A stretch of 10,119 nt of DNA. Source: Chryseobacterium gleum (lineage in GTDB: Bacteria; Bacteroidota; Bacteroidia; Flavobacteriales_D; Sanyastnellaceae). The stretch covers positions 1-10,119 of the forward strand of contig CALQJP020000055.1 in NCBI GenBank assembly GCA_943330925.2, in the 5' to 3' direction. The position numbers were made by a program, and so were the translations under genes. Below are positions 1-6,142 of the stretch, piece after piece. Each line of letters begins with the position of its first letter. The stretch's first letter is position 1. The notes beneath the pieces were generated by a model. It had not been told where the DNA came from. It worked only from the letters and a program-made list of their open reading frames with translations, and searched no databases.

Positions 1-173
1 ACAATGGTGAGTTTCGTTTCTCATTTCTCTATCCCGGCGATTACACACTATACGTTTACGGCTTCGATCCTGCAGCTATTGACGCACAGAGCCCAATCAT
101 CAAAAAGGTTACCATAGAAGAACGAAAAGAAGAAATCGAAATCGAACGATTTGAAATTCTTACTCAGCCATGA
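1..173 (+). CDS. C-terminal fragment of an unidentified protein, possibly ending in a carboxypeptidase-regulatory-like (Cna-B-like) fold
   Basis: An open frame enters from the left edge, with its first full codon at base 3, and ends at TGA 171-173, leaving 56 visible residues. The stretch NGEFRFSFLYPGDYTLYVYG resembles the last strands of carboxypeptidase-regulatory-like or SdrB/Cna-B beta-sandwich domains, where a G-x-F-x-F strand precedes a P-G-x-Y-x-L strand. After it comes a short charged tail rich in Glu, Lys and Arg. Its stop overlaps the next start codon by ATGA (170-173), so it is probably co-transcribed and translationally coupled with the downstream envelope genes. The full length, signal peptide and function cannot be seen. 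The domain suggestion is inference from a short stretch; that the frame is coding is fairly secure. Confidence 0.7.
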   Translation, partial: NGEFRFSFLYPGDYTLYVYGFDPAAIDAQSPIIKKVTIEERKEEIEIERFEILTQP

Positions 174-727
174 AACACGCACTCATTTTATTCTTGATTT
201 CGATATTGCCATTCATGGCGCTGAGCCAAGACGCGAAGCAAATTCAATCGAGAGGCATACGCGTTGTTAGCACCAAAACCGAACAACTGCAAAAAGGTCA
301 AAAGGAGTTATCGATTGAAGTAACCCGCTACGACAAAAAAGGCCGAGAGACGTCCATCGAATATTTCAATGCAGACAGCATTTGTGTGCGTACAGAACAA
401 TTCACTTACAACCGCAAAGGCAAAACCATACGACACAGTATCGCAGATTCGATTGAAAAGAAAACAACTGTAGTAGAACAGGAGTATGACCGCTGGAATC
501 GATTAACTCAGAAAACAACCATTGAAAACAACCTGCCTGCAGAACGCATAGAATATGCGTATAACAACTTCGATGATCGCATCAGCGAAATCGTTTATGA
601 CAAGGCCGGAAAACTGAAGAAGAAAACGACCTTCACTTACGACAACAGAGGCATGCTAACAGGCAAGACAACTACCAATGCAGAGGGAGTAATCACATAC
701 GACAAAAGCATAGAATACACCTATTGA
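170..727 (+). CDS. Secreted YD-repeat-like protein of unknown function
   Basis: This encodes 185 residues with a typical type I signal peptide: Lys2, a hydrophobic core at about residues 4-16, and a likely cut after Ala17-Leu18-Ser19, leaving Gln20 first, as is common in Bacteroidota. The mature part contains loosely repeated Tyr-Asp/Asn units: YDKKG (54), YNRKG (80), YDRWN (106), YNNFD (131), YDKAG (143), YDNRG (157) and YDKSI (177). The first four are about 25-26 residues apart. These resemble RHS/YD-type beta repeats that wrap into extended sheets. No catalytic motif, C-terminal sorting domain or lipobox is visible. The start overlaps the previous stop (ATGA) and the stop overlaps the next start (TTGA). 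A periplasmic or surface structural or binding role is inference. Confidence 0.85.
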   Translation: MKHALILFLISILPFMALSQDAKQIQSRGIRVVSTKTEQLQKGQKELSIEVTRYDKKGRETSIEYFNADSICVRTEQFTYNRKGKTIRHSIADSIEKKTTVVEQEYDRWNRLTQKTTIENNLPAERIEYAYNNFDDRISEIVYDKAGKLKKKTTFTYDNRGMLTGKTTTNAEGVITYDKSIEYTY

Positions 728-1401
728 GACGCGTTAAAAACATATCGCTTTTCCTTCTCCTGCTCGTTGTCCATTCTTCCTATTGCCAGCAACAGGATTT
801 CACCGGGTTGACGGGCATCACGGTATCGAAAAACATCAACCGCGCTTGGGATGTATCGCTCGGAGCGCAAGCTATGTTCAATCAGAATTTGCATGAGCTC
901 TGGTTTGCGTTTACGGATGGTTCGATTGGATACCGCATCAATCGAAACCTCAACACGGAGTTGCATACACGCATCATTCAATTTCGACAACTCGACAACA
1001 CCTACAGCAGACGCAACTTGTATTACCACACGCTCACGTGGAGCAAGAGTTACGGAAAATGGGGCTTTAGCCTTCGCAATCGATTGCAGCAGCTCGTTTA
1101 TGGCGAGCACTTCAATGATGCGTTCAAAGGACCTGTGTGGTACAATCGCAATCGAATTGCTGTGCGCTATCGCATCAACTACTATTTAGCGCCATACGTT
1201 TCCGCTGAAGTCATGGAACCGCTGAATCATCTGCGCCGCAAGGGCATTGACCAATATCGCATTGCAACAGGTGTATCTTACACACGCAATGACAACGTGC
1301 GGTTCGATGTATACTACCAAATTCAACAGCAGCTGCAGCGCTCAGGTGGCAACAACACCTACTTTGTGCTCGGCTTGAATGCTTCGATTAAAATACCATG
1401 A
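724..1401 (+). CDS. DUF2490 domain protein, probable outer-membrane beta-barrel
   Basis: This encodes 225 residues read from a TTG start. No in-frame ATG occurs before residue 50, and only the TTG keeps the signal peptide (basic RRVK, hydrophobic core at about 7-17, cut near Cys22/Gln23). The TTG also gives a 4-base overlap with the upstream stop (TTGA, 724-727). The mature protein alternates polar and aromatic residues as in transmembrane beta strands, with recurring Arg-Tyr-Arg and Tyr-Tyr pairs, for example RIAVRYRINYYL near 145-156. It ends in a strand closing with KIP. Length, strand pattern and the Arg-rich barrel-like body fit DUF2490, a Bacteroidota family of unknown role generally predicted to lie in the outer membrane. 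The family call comes from recognition, not a search. Confidence 0.85.
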   Translation: MRRVKNISLFLLLLVVHSSYCQQQDFTGLTGITVSKNINRAWDVSLGAQAMFNQNLHELWFAFTDGSIGYRINRNLNTELHTRIIQFRQLDNTYSRRNLYYHTLTWSKSYGKWGFSLRNRLQQLVYGEHFNDAFKGPVWYNRNRIAVRYRINYYLAPYVSAEVMEPLNHLRRKGIDQYRIATGVSYTRNDNVRFDVYYQIQQQLQRSGGNNTYFVLGLNASIKIP

Positions 1402-2447
1402 AAAATTTCTCCACGCTGTGGTTCTTCGTTCTGCTGTTGGCTGCATGCACCGGCAATAATCAAAAAACACCCCCACCAACTATGGAAGGAAAATTCGCTA
1501 TTGCAATACACGGCGGCGCCGGGAATCTGGTGAAAATGAATCTTACTGCCGAAGAACAAGAAGCGTATAAAACTGCGCTCAACGAGGCGCTCGCAGCCGG
1601 TGAGACTGTGCTTTCGGGCGGCGGCACCTCTGTAGAAGCCGTAGAGAGTGCCATTCGCGTGTTGGAAGACTGCCCTCTATTTAATGCGGGAAAAGGCGCA
1701 GTATTTACACACGATGGTCACAACGAACTGGATGCTGCCATCATGAACGGATCTAACCTTGAATGCGGAGCCGTGGCCGGTGTTCGTCACATGAAAAACC
1801 CCATAAGTGGTGCCCGCAGTGTTATGGAACATTCAGAATTCATACTGCTGCACTCGGAGGGCGCCGAAGCTTTTGCAAAAGAGCATAGCATCGAACTTGT
1901 AGACACCTCCTATTTTTTCACTCAACACCGCTGGGAGCAATTGCAAGAGGCCATCGAAGACGACAAAACAGAGCTGGATCACAGCGGTAAAAAGCAAGCT
2001 TCGAATAATTCGAAACCGAGAGAAGAGAAATACGGAACCGTGGGTTGCGTAGCGCTCGACATTCACGGCAACATAGCAGCCGGTACTTCAACCGGTGGAC
2101 TGACGAACAAGCGCTACGGCCGTGTGGGTGATTCACCCCTGATTGGCTGCGGCACATACGCCGACAATGCTACATGCGCAGTGAGCTGCACCGGCAAAGG
2201 CGAAGACTTCATACGCCTCAATGTGGCGCACGACATTTCATCCATGATACGGTATCAAAACCTATCGCTTCAGGCTGCCTGTGACTCGGTGGTTATGCAC
2301 AAACTGAAAGGCATCAAAGGTCGCGGCGGCTGCATTGCCATTGACCGACAAGGAAACATCGCCATGCCGTTTACAACTACAGGTATGTTCAGAGGGAGCA
2401 TCGATGTGAATGGCGTGAAGAAGATAGCTCTGTATGTCGAGGAGTAA
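1398..2447 (+). CDS. Lipoprotein isoaspartyl peptidase / plant-type L-asparaginase (Ntn hydrolase)
   Basis: This 349-residue protein belongs to the N-terminal-nucleophile asparaginase family, whose members hydrolyse isoaspartyl dipeptides and/or asparagine after cutting themselves into alpha and beta chains. The motif AIHGGAG lies at 36-42 and NAGKGAVF at 96-103. The autocleavage site is Gly213-Thr214, making Thr214 of GTVG the nucleophile. Downstream are STGG (231-234), RVGDSP (242-247) and GTYAD (252-256), which line the substrate pocket in the family. The polar stretch at about 190-210, ahead of the cut, matches the usual flexible linker. The N-terminus has a lipobox, Leu14-Ala15-Ala16-Cys17, so the enzyme is probably membrane-anchored outside the cytoplasm. 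Its ATGA overlap with the DUF2490 gene makes it the last gene of the operon. Peptide versus asparagine preference cannot be read from sequence. Confidence 0.93.
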   Translation: MKNFSTLWFFVLLLAACTGNNQKTPPPTMEGKFAIAIHGGAGNLVKMNLTAEEQEAYKTALNEALAAGETVLSGGGTSVEAVESAIRVLEDCPLFNAGKGAVFTHDGHNELDAAIMNGSNLECGAVAGVRHMKNPISGARSVMEHSEFILLHSEGAEAFAKEHSIELVDTSYFFTQHRWEQLQEAIEDDKTELDHSGKKQASNNSKPREEKYGTVGCVALDIHGNIAAGTSTGGLTNKRYGRVGDSPLIGCGTYADNATCAVSCTGKGEDFIRLNVAHDISSMIRYQNLSLQAACDSVVMHKLKGIKGRGGCIAIDRQGNIAMPFTTTGMFRGSIDVNGVKKIALYVEE

Positions 2448-3056
2448 TTAATCGACCCCCAGATACTTGTGCGTTTGCACAGAGATACGCCAGCGCGTGT
2501 TGCGACGGATATAATCCAGAATGTGTCCTTGCATTACCTCTCTTTTTTCCCATTCAGGCTGCATATAGAACATCGTTTGAGAAGACATTTTATCGGCATG
2601 TTCTTGCGACCACAAAATATCGCTCACATGGTTAATGACCACTTTCAATTCGTGCGAATTCGCATAATACTCTTGAAGGGGCGCCTTGAATTTTTTGGGG
2701 GAAAACGTTATCCAGTCCCATTCACCCGTGAGCGCCTGCGTGCCGGAAGTTTCCAAGTGTGTTCGAATGCCACGGGCTCGCAATGCGCGGGTGAGTTCTT
2801 CCAGGTTGTGCATGGTTGGTTCGCCACCGGTGATAACACAAATGGATGCTCCCGATTGAATCACGTCTTCAGTCAATCGTTCAACGGATTGCAGGGGATG
2901 TTTTTCCGCATCCCAACTTTCTTTTACATCGCACCACACGCACCCAACATCACAACCGGCCAAGCGAATGAAATACGCCGGGGCCCCGGCATAGGCTCCT
3001 TCTCCCTGAACGGTGTAGAAGGTTTCCATAACGGGCAGTTGGGTCGATTGATTCAT
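2448..3056 (-). CDS. queE: 7-carboxy-7-deazaguanine synthase QueE
   Basis: This radical SAM enzyme converts 6-carboxy-5,6,7,8-tetrahydropterin to 7-carboxy-7-deazaguanine, a committed step towards preQ0 and queuosine in tRNA. From the chosen start it has 202 residues. The N-terminal FYTVQGEG (13-20) is the family signature, Cys35, Cys39 and Cys42 form the CX3CX2C iron-sulfur motif, and GGEPT is at 77-81. The frame stays open to 3134, but starting at 3056 (MNQSTQLPVMETFYT) gives the usual Bacteroidota N-terminus, and the 26 extra residues do not look like QueE. No other queuosine gene lies in the window. Its stop directly abuts that of the convergent asparaginase gene. A hairpin sits just upstream of the start. 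Confidence 0.95.
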   Translation of the reverse strand: MNQSTQLPVMETFYTVQGEGAYAGAPAYFIRLAGCDVGCVWCDVKESWDAEKHPLQSVERLTEDVIQSGASICVITGGEPTMHNLEELTRALRARGIRTHLETSGTQALTGEWDWITFSPKKFKAPLQEYYANSHELKVVINHVSDILWSQEHADKMSSQTMFYMQPEWEKREVMQGHILDYIRRNTRWRISVQTHKYLGVD

Positions 3057-3068
3057 GCTGCAAAGAAA

Positions 3069-3088
3069 CATGCGCAGAGGGGCGCATG
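3069..3088 (-). promoter_or_regulatory. Inverted repeat in the queE leader
   Basis: CATGCGC (3069-3075) and GCGCATG (3082-3088) form a perfect 7-base stem with a 6-base loop, ending about 12 bases before the queE start codon. On the minus strand it is followed by TTTCTTTGC and then the start region. It could be a translation-control hairpin, a protein-binding site or a weak terminator. The surrounding bases do not match the preQ1-I consensus as I know it, so I do not call a riboswitch. Confidence 0.4.
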
Positions 3089-3496
3089 CCAAATAAAAAA
3101 TCCACACGGGATTCTGAGATTGACGCCCTTTCAAAGCCTACGAAAGATTCTCCAACCTTTGCTCACTGCTCCCACTATGGGGCATTCGAAATCTCACTTC
3201 CGAAACTTCCGCCAAATGCCTGATTGCCTAAAATCAGCCGACTCTAAGTCGGGGCATTGGCCCTGAGCCAAAATGCTGTTGTCCATATCAACCAAAATAG
3301 AGGGTCAACAGGTTTTCGAAATCTCTATTCAACTTTTGAATCCTTGTCAATTCTTCGTCCCGCGTGGATTCTGAAACGATCTTCCATTGAAAAGCGTTGC
3401 TCTTCAGTCGGAAAAGCAATTGAAATGTACTAGACACAGATGGAAATTAGCACGACTTAAATCAGTCGATTACGCACATGACACTAACAAGGGTTT

Positions 3497-3510
3497 TCAA
3501 CAATTGTTGA
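3497..3510. repeat. 14-base perfect palindrome downstream of the 179-residue hypothetical gene
   Basis: TCAACAATTGTTGA reads the same on both strands, 17 bases past the stop of the minus-strand gene. There is no U-tract beside it, so it does not look like an intrinsic terminator. A dimeric protein-binding site is possible. A single 14-base palindrome is only weak evidence of function. Confidence 0.35.
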
Positions 3511-3526
3511 TTGCGATGAAACGCGG

Positions 3527-4066
3527 CTACTCTGCCTCTCCCTTGCCACTCTCACCCACAAACCAATCGTTCTTCGATTTGAAGAGAACATTGAACGTCG
3601 TAAGTGAACCATAGATACGCGTGATGTACTGCTGCATTTCGACCTTGTCAGAATCGGTCAACTTCGCATGCGCATTAATTTTCTGTTCCAACACGCGCAG
3701 TCGATCGCGCAACATCACAATCTTGTGGAAGAAATTGTCGACCGGCACTTCCTTCGGCTTCAGTGATGTGTCCTTAGGCTGTATTAGCAAGGTTCCGCCA
3801 TCCCACTTATCGGCCAATTCAACGATATCGGTTACCTCGTAATACATATCGAATACATTCTTCACAGCATCCACCACATCTTCCAGTTCCACGGTTGAAG
3901 CCACGACTTGTCCGGGTTCAAGAAGACTGAACCCATCATAGGCCTTTCCCAACTCCTTTTCGCCGTGCTCGCGGAAGTAAATACGATACTTGTGCTCATC
4001 CATGCCAAATACGACGCCTTCGCCGAAGGTGGGATGTGTTAGTTTGGATCCGATTGTGAAATTCAT
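3527..4066 (-). CDS. Conserved-type Bacteroidota hypothetical protein with N-terminal Tudor/CarD-like domain
   Basis: This encodes 179 residues with no signal peptide or membrane segment, so it is probably cytoplasmic. Residues about 4-55 (IGSKLTHPTFGEGVVFGMD, then YRIYFREHGEKELG) follow the pattern V/L-x-HPxFGxGxV of small SH3/Tudor-like barrels, such as the C-terminal tail of UvrD/PcrA or the RNA-polymerase-binding domain of CarD. The middle (about 58-90) is acidic and hydrophobic. The C-terminal half (about 110-160) looks helical, with heptad-like Leu/Ile spacing around RDRLRVLEQKI. I recognise the architecture as occurring in Bacteroidota hypotheticals but know no assigned function. Nucleic-acid or RNA-polymerase binding is inference from the N-terminal motif only. 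The gene stands alone, with spacers of 470 and 122 bases on either side. Confidence 0.82.
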   Translation of the reverse strand: MNFTIGSKLTHPTFGEGVVFGMDEHKYRIYFREHGEKELGKAYDGFSLLEPGQVVASTVELEDVVDAVKNVFDMYYEVTDIVELADKWDGGTLLIQPKDTSLKPKEVPVDNFFHKIVMLRDRLRVLEQKINAHAKLTDSDKVEMQQYITRIYGSLTTFNVLFKSKNDWFVGESGKGEAE

Positions 4067-4080
4067 ATTTTTAGTGATTA

Positions 4081-4104
4081 GTGAAATTGTGAAATTGTGA
4101 AACC
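4081..4104. repeat. Tandem octamer repeat GTGAAATT
   Basis: Two exact copies of GTGAAATT (4081-4088, 4089-4096) are followed by GTGAAACC (4097-4104). Another GTGAAATT lies at 4056-4063, inside the first codons of the neighbouring minus-strand gene. The array begins 15 bases upstream of that gene's start codon. It may be a slippage-prone leader or a binding array; function is unknown. Confidence 0.6.
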
Positions 4105-4108
4105 GTAG

Positions 4109-4128
4109 GGACGCACTGCTGTGCGTCC
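4109..4128. repeat. GC-rich perfect hairpin between rimO and the downstream hypothetical; dispersed palindrome or terminator
   Basis: GGACGCAC (4109-4116) and GTGCGTCC (4121-4128) form an 8-base perfect stem with loop TGCT. It lies 60 bases past the rimO stop. On the minus strand no T-run follows (CTACGGTTTCAC), so it is not a classical intrinsic terminator. The GTAGGGACGCA-type flank resembles small dispersed palindromes I have seen in bacterial intergenic DNA. Copy number in the genome would decide between these. Confidence 0.5.
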
Positions 4129-4188
4129 ATTCTTATCCAAGGTCATAACCGCTGTACATCATTCGCCCCAGCTACATGTTCACATCGT

Positions 4189-5508
4189 TCATGCATGGTT
4201 TACCGGTTGCGCATGCAAGTCATAGTGCTCAGCCGAAAGGATACGCACTTGAGCGAAATCGCCAACGCGCAAATAACCGGAAGCCGTTGGGATGATCACC
4301 TCATTGTCGACCTCGGGCGAATCGTATTGTGTGCGTCCGATGTAGCTGTCGCCTTCGACCCTGTCAATGAGCACAGCCATTTGCTTTCCAACAAATCGTT
4401 GGTTCAAGTCGTATGAAATATGCGATTGCGTCTCCATGATCGCGTCAGCGCGCTTGCGTTTGGTTTTGGCAGGCACATCGTCCTTCATTCCATATGCGTG
4501 CGTATTTTCCTCGTGAGAGTAGGTGAAGATTCCCAATCGATCGAAGCGTGTTTGCTCCACCCATTGCTGCATCTCTTCAAAATCAGCCTGTGTTTCGCCG
4601 GGGAATCCCGCAATGAGGGTTGTGCGCAGAGCAATGTCGGGCACACGGCTGCGTATGTCAGCAATGAGTGCATCCGTCTTTTCACGCGTAATGCCACGGC
4701 GCATGGCCTGCAGCATTTTCGTTGTACCGTGCTGAAGCGGCATATCGAGGTATTTGCAGACGTTGCTTCGCTCGTTCATTACATCGAGCACATCCATCGG
4801 GAAGCCGGAAGGAAAAGCATATTGCAAGCGTATCCAATCGATGCCTTCCACATCGCTGAGTCTTCTGATTAAATCGGCCACGTTGCGTTGCTTATAGAGA
4901 TCAAGACCATAGTAGGTTAGATCCTGAGCAATGAGTATAAGTTCCTTAGTACCTGAAGCCGCCAGTTTTTTCGCGCTTTCCACCAGTTGCTCAGCAGGTG
5001 TGCTAACATGCTTTCCACGCATGAGCGGTATTGCGCAAAATGAGCACGGACGATCGCAGCCTTCCGAAATTTTGAAGTAGGCATAATGCGAAGGAGTGGT
5101 CAGCAATCGCTCACCCACCAACTCGTGCTTATAATCTGCCTTCAACGTCTTGAGTAATCGAGGCAATTCACGCGTTCCAAAAAACGCATCTACCTCGGGA
5201 ATATCCTTCTCCAGTTCAGGCTTGTATCGCTCCGAAAGGCATCCCGTTACATACAACTTATGGACGTTACCCTTTTCCTTTTCCTTGGCCCAAGCAAGAA
5301 TGGTATTGATGCTCTCTTCCTTGGCATTATCAATAAAACCGCACGTGTTTACGATTACAATCTCGGCATCGCGCTCATCCGATTCGTGTTCAACCTGAAA
5401 CGAATTGGCCTTGAGCTGAGCCATCATGACCTCGCTATCGAAGATGTTCTTGGCGCATCCTAGTGTTACAACGTTTACCTTGTTCTTTTGGAGTGTTTTC
5501 GTTTTCAT
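4189..5508 (-). CDS. rimO: Ribosomal protein S12 methylthiotransferase RimO
   Basis: RimO is a radical SAM enzyme that adds a methylthio group to the conserved aspartate (Asp88) of ribosomal protein S12 using two iron-sulfur clusters. The 439-residue product has the full layout. The N-terminal UPF0004 domain carries cluster cysteines 18, 56 and 90. The radical SAM core carries Cys151, Cys155 and Cys158 in the SEGCDRPCSFC motif. A C-terminal TRAM domain spans about 370-430. The frame extends to 5568, but MKTKTLQKNKVNVVTLGC matches the usual Bacteroidota start, so I chose 5508. The PLMRG following the cysteine motif favours RimO over the related MiaB. It is transcribed divergently from the SiaB-like gene. 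Both cluster sites look intact. Confidence 0.96.
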   Translation of the reverse strand: MKTKTLQKNKVNVVTLGCAKNIFDSEVMMAQLKANSFQVEHESDERDAEIVIVNTCGFIDNAKEESINTILAWAKEKEKGNVHKLYVTGCLSERYKPELEKDIPEVDAFFGTRELPRLLKTLKADYKHELVGERLLTTPSHYAYFKISEGCDRPCSFCAIPLMRGKHVSTPAEQLVESAKKLAASGTKELILIAQDLTYYGLDLYKQRNVADLIRRLSDVEGIDWIRLQYAFPSGFPMDVLDVMNERSNVCKYLDMPLQHGTTKMLQAMRRGITREKTDALIADIRSRVPDIALRTTLIAGFPGETQADFEEMQQWVEQTRFDRLGIFTYSHEENTHAYGMKDDVPAKTKRKRADAIMETQSHISYDLNQRFVGKQMAVLIDRVEGDSYIGRTQYDSPEVDNEVIIPTASGYLRVGDFAQVRILSAEHYDLHAQPVNHA

Positions 5509-5593
5509 GAGCAGTGCAAAGAAACAACGATTCACGCTTGGATTGGTGCCAAGCCGGTAACCTTTCAACAGATGTGTCGTAGAATGGCAGACT

Positions 5594-5635
5594 TAAACTG
5601 AAAAAAGCTCTACCCAAGAGCCAATAAACTGAAAA
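5594..5635. promoter_or_regulatory. Direct repeats flanking an inverted repeat just upstream of the SiaB-like gene
   Basis: The 11-base sequence TAAACTGAAAA occurs at 5594-5604 and again at 5625-5635, 31 bases apart start to start. Between them lies GCTCT (5607-5611) / AGAGC (5617-5621) with a 5-base loop. Read on the minus strand, the stem is followed by six T's (5606-5601), which resembles a short intrinsic terminator facing rimO. The second repeat ends 9 bases before the plus-strand start codon. Either an operator or a terminator that shields rimO from antisense readthrough is possible; the 5-base stem is short. Confidence 0.4.
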
Positions 5636-5644
5636 CGGATAGTT

Positions 5645-6142
5645 ATGATAGATAATGCTTTAAGGTATTACGGCAAGATAGACGAGGGAGGCATTGTTGA
5701 CTTTGTTGATTTGCTTTCGGGTGTGCTTTACCGCAGCCTGGGACCGCGCAAAGACATACGAAAAATGTGCAGCTTCGCCATTGAGCTACTCGACAATGGC
5801 ATGCGATACAGCATCGACAGCCGGGTTTCTTTTACCTGGACCATCGAAAAAGACCTTCTCACCTTTGAATTGGAAAACGAAGCAAGTGAAAGTGACGCCA
5901 TTCGATTGCAAAACCATGCACGCGAATTGCACGACATGGATGATGCCCAGCGCAAGGTGGCCTTTCAAGAGCAAATAAACAGTGATCAATTGGGACTGAA
6001 GGGGGGTGCCGGCCTAGGGCTGTTGCAAATTCTAAGAAAAGGAGCACTATCCATCGACATTCAGATTCATAAGCAAACCGACCAGACATTCGTTTGCGTG
6101 AGCAGAATTCAAACACCGCTGCAAAAGACTGAAAAGCCATGA
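5645..6142 (+). CDS. SiaB-like HATPase-fold protein kinase (DUF6272)
   Basis: This encodes 165 residues, cytoplasmic, with no signal or membrane segment. Residues 44-56 (FAIELLDNGMRYS) match the N-box of GHKL/HATPase folds, with Glu47 as likely general base and Asn51 as magnesium ligand. GGAGLGL at 120-126 is the glycine-rich nucleotide-binding box. A long helical lid (about 85-115) precedes it, as in SiaB. In Pseudomonas aeruginosa, SiaB phosphorylates SiaC and is opposed by the phosphatase SiaA, controlling the diguanylate cyclase SiaD. Here the next gene is SiaC-like and overlaps by ATGA (6139-6142), supporting a kinase-substrate pair. No SiaA or SiaD is visible. It is divergent from rimO. 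Family membership is by recognition; the substrate is inferred from context. Confidence 0.85.
   Translation: MIDNALRYYGKIDEGGIVDFVDLLSGVLYRSLGPRKDIRKMCSFAIELLDNGMRYSIDSRVSFTWTIEKDLLTFELENEASESDAIRLQNHARELHDMDDAQRKVAFQEQINSDQLGLKGGAGLGLLQILRKGALSIDIQIHKQTDQTFVCVSRIQTPLQKTEKP

Larger units (their letters stand above)
3057..3526. other. 470-base spacer with several hairpins and no supported gene
   Basis: No credible gene was found in this gap between queE and the 179-residue hypothetical. It contains a hairpin next to queE (3069-3088) and adjoining stem-loops at 3220-3237 (CTGATT/AATCAG), 3238-3252 (CCGAC/GTCGG) and 3254-3276 (GCATTGGC with a two-base bulge on the return arm). It also has an 11-base direct repeat TTCGAAATCTC at 3185 and 3315, and a 14-base perfect palindrome at 3497-3510. 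A queE promoter would be expected here, but I found no exact TAnnTTTG box on the minus strand. A structured RNA or a decayed element are both possible; neither is shown. Confidence 0.6.

Noticed and set aside
3057..3134. 26-residue N-terminal extension of QueE
   Set aside because: The added residues do not resemble QueE, and the internal Met at 3056 gives the normal family N-terminus.
3069..3200. preQ1 riboswitch ahead of queE
   Set aside because: A hairpin is present, but the conserved C-rich loop and A-rich tail of preQ1-I are not arranged as required.
2469..3266. 265-residue plus-strand open frame opposite queE
   Set aside because: It is a long shadow of queE; its translation has no family features while QueE motifs are intact on the other strand.
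3387..3614. 75-residue plus-strand open frame in the spacer
   Set aside because: It starts with a non-ATG codon, has no recognisable motif and its 3' part runs antisense over the end of a convincing minus-strand gene.
5536..5554. GCTTGG/CCAAGC inverted repeat upstream of rimO as an operator
   Set aside because: The arms are only six bases with no supporting second site; it was left out as likely chance.
5509..5568. 20-residue N-terminal extension of RimO
   Set aside because: The Met at 5508 starts the usual MKTKTLQKNK-type N-terminus, and the extension has no family similarity.
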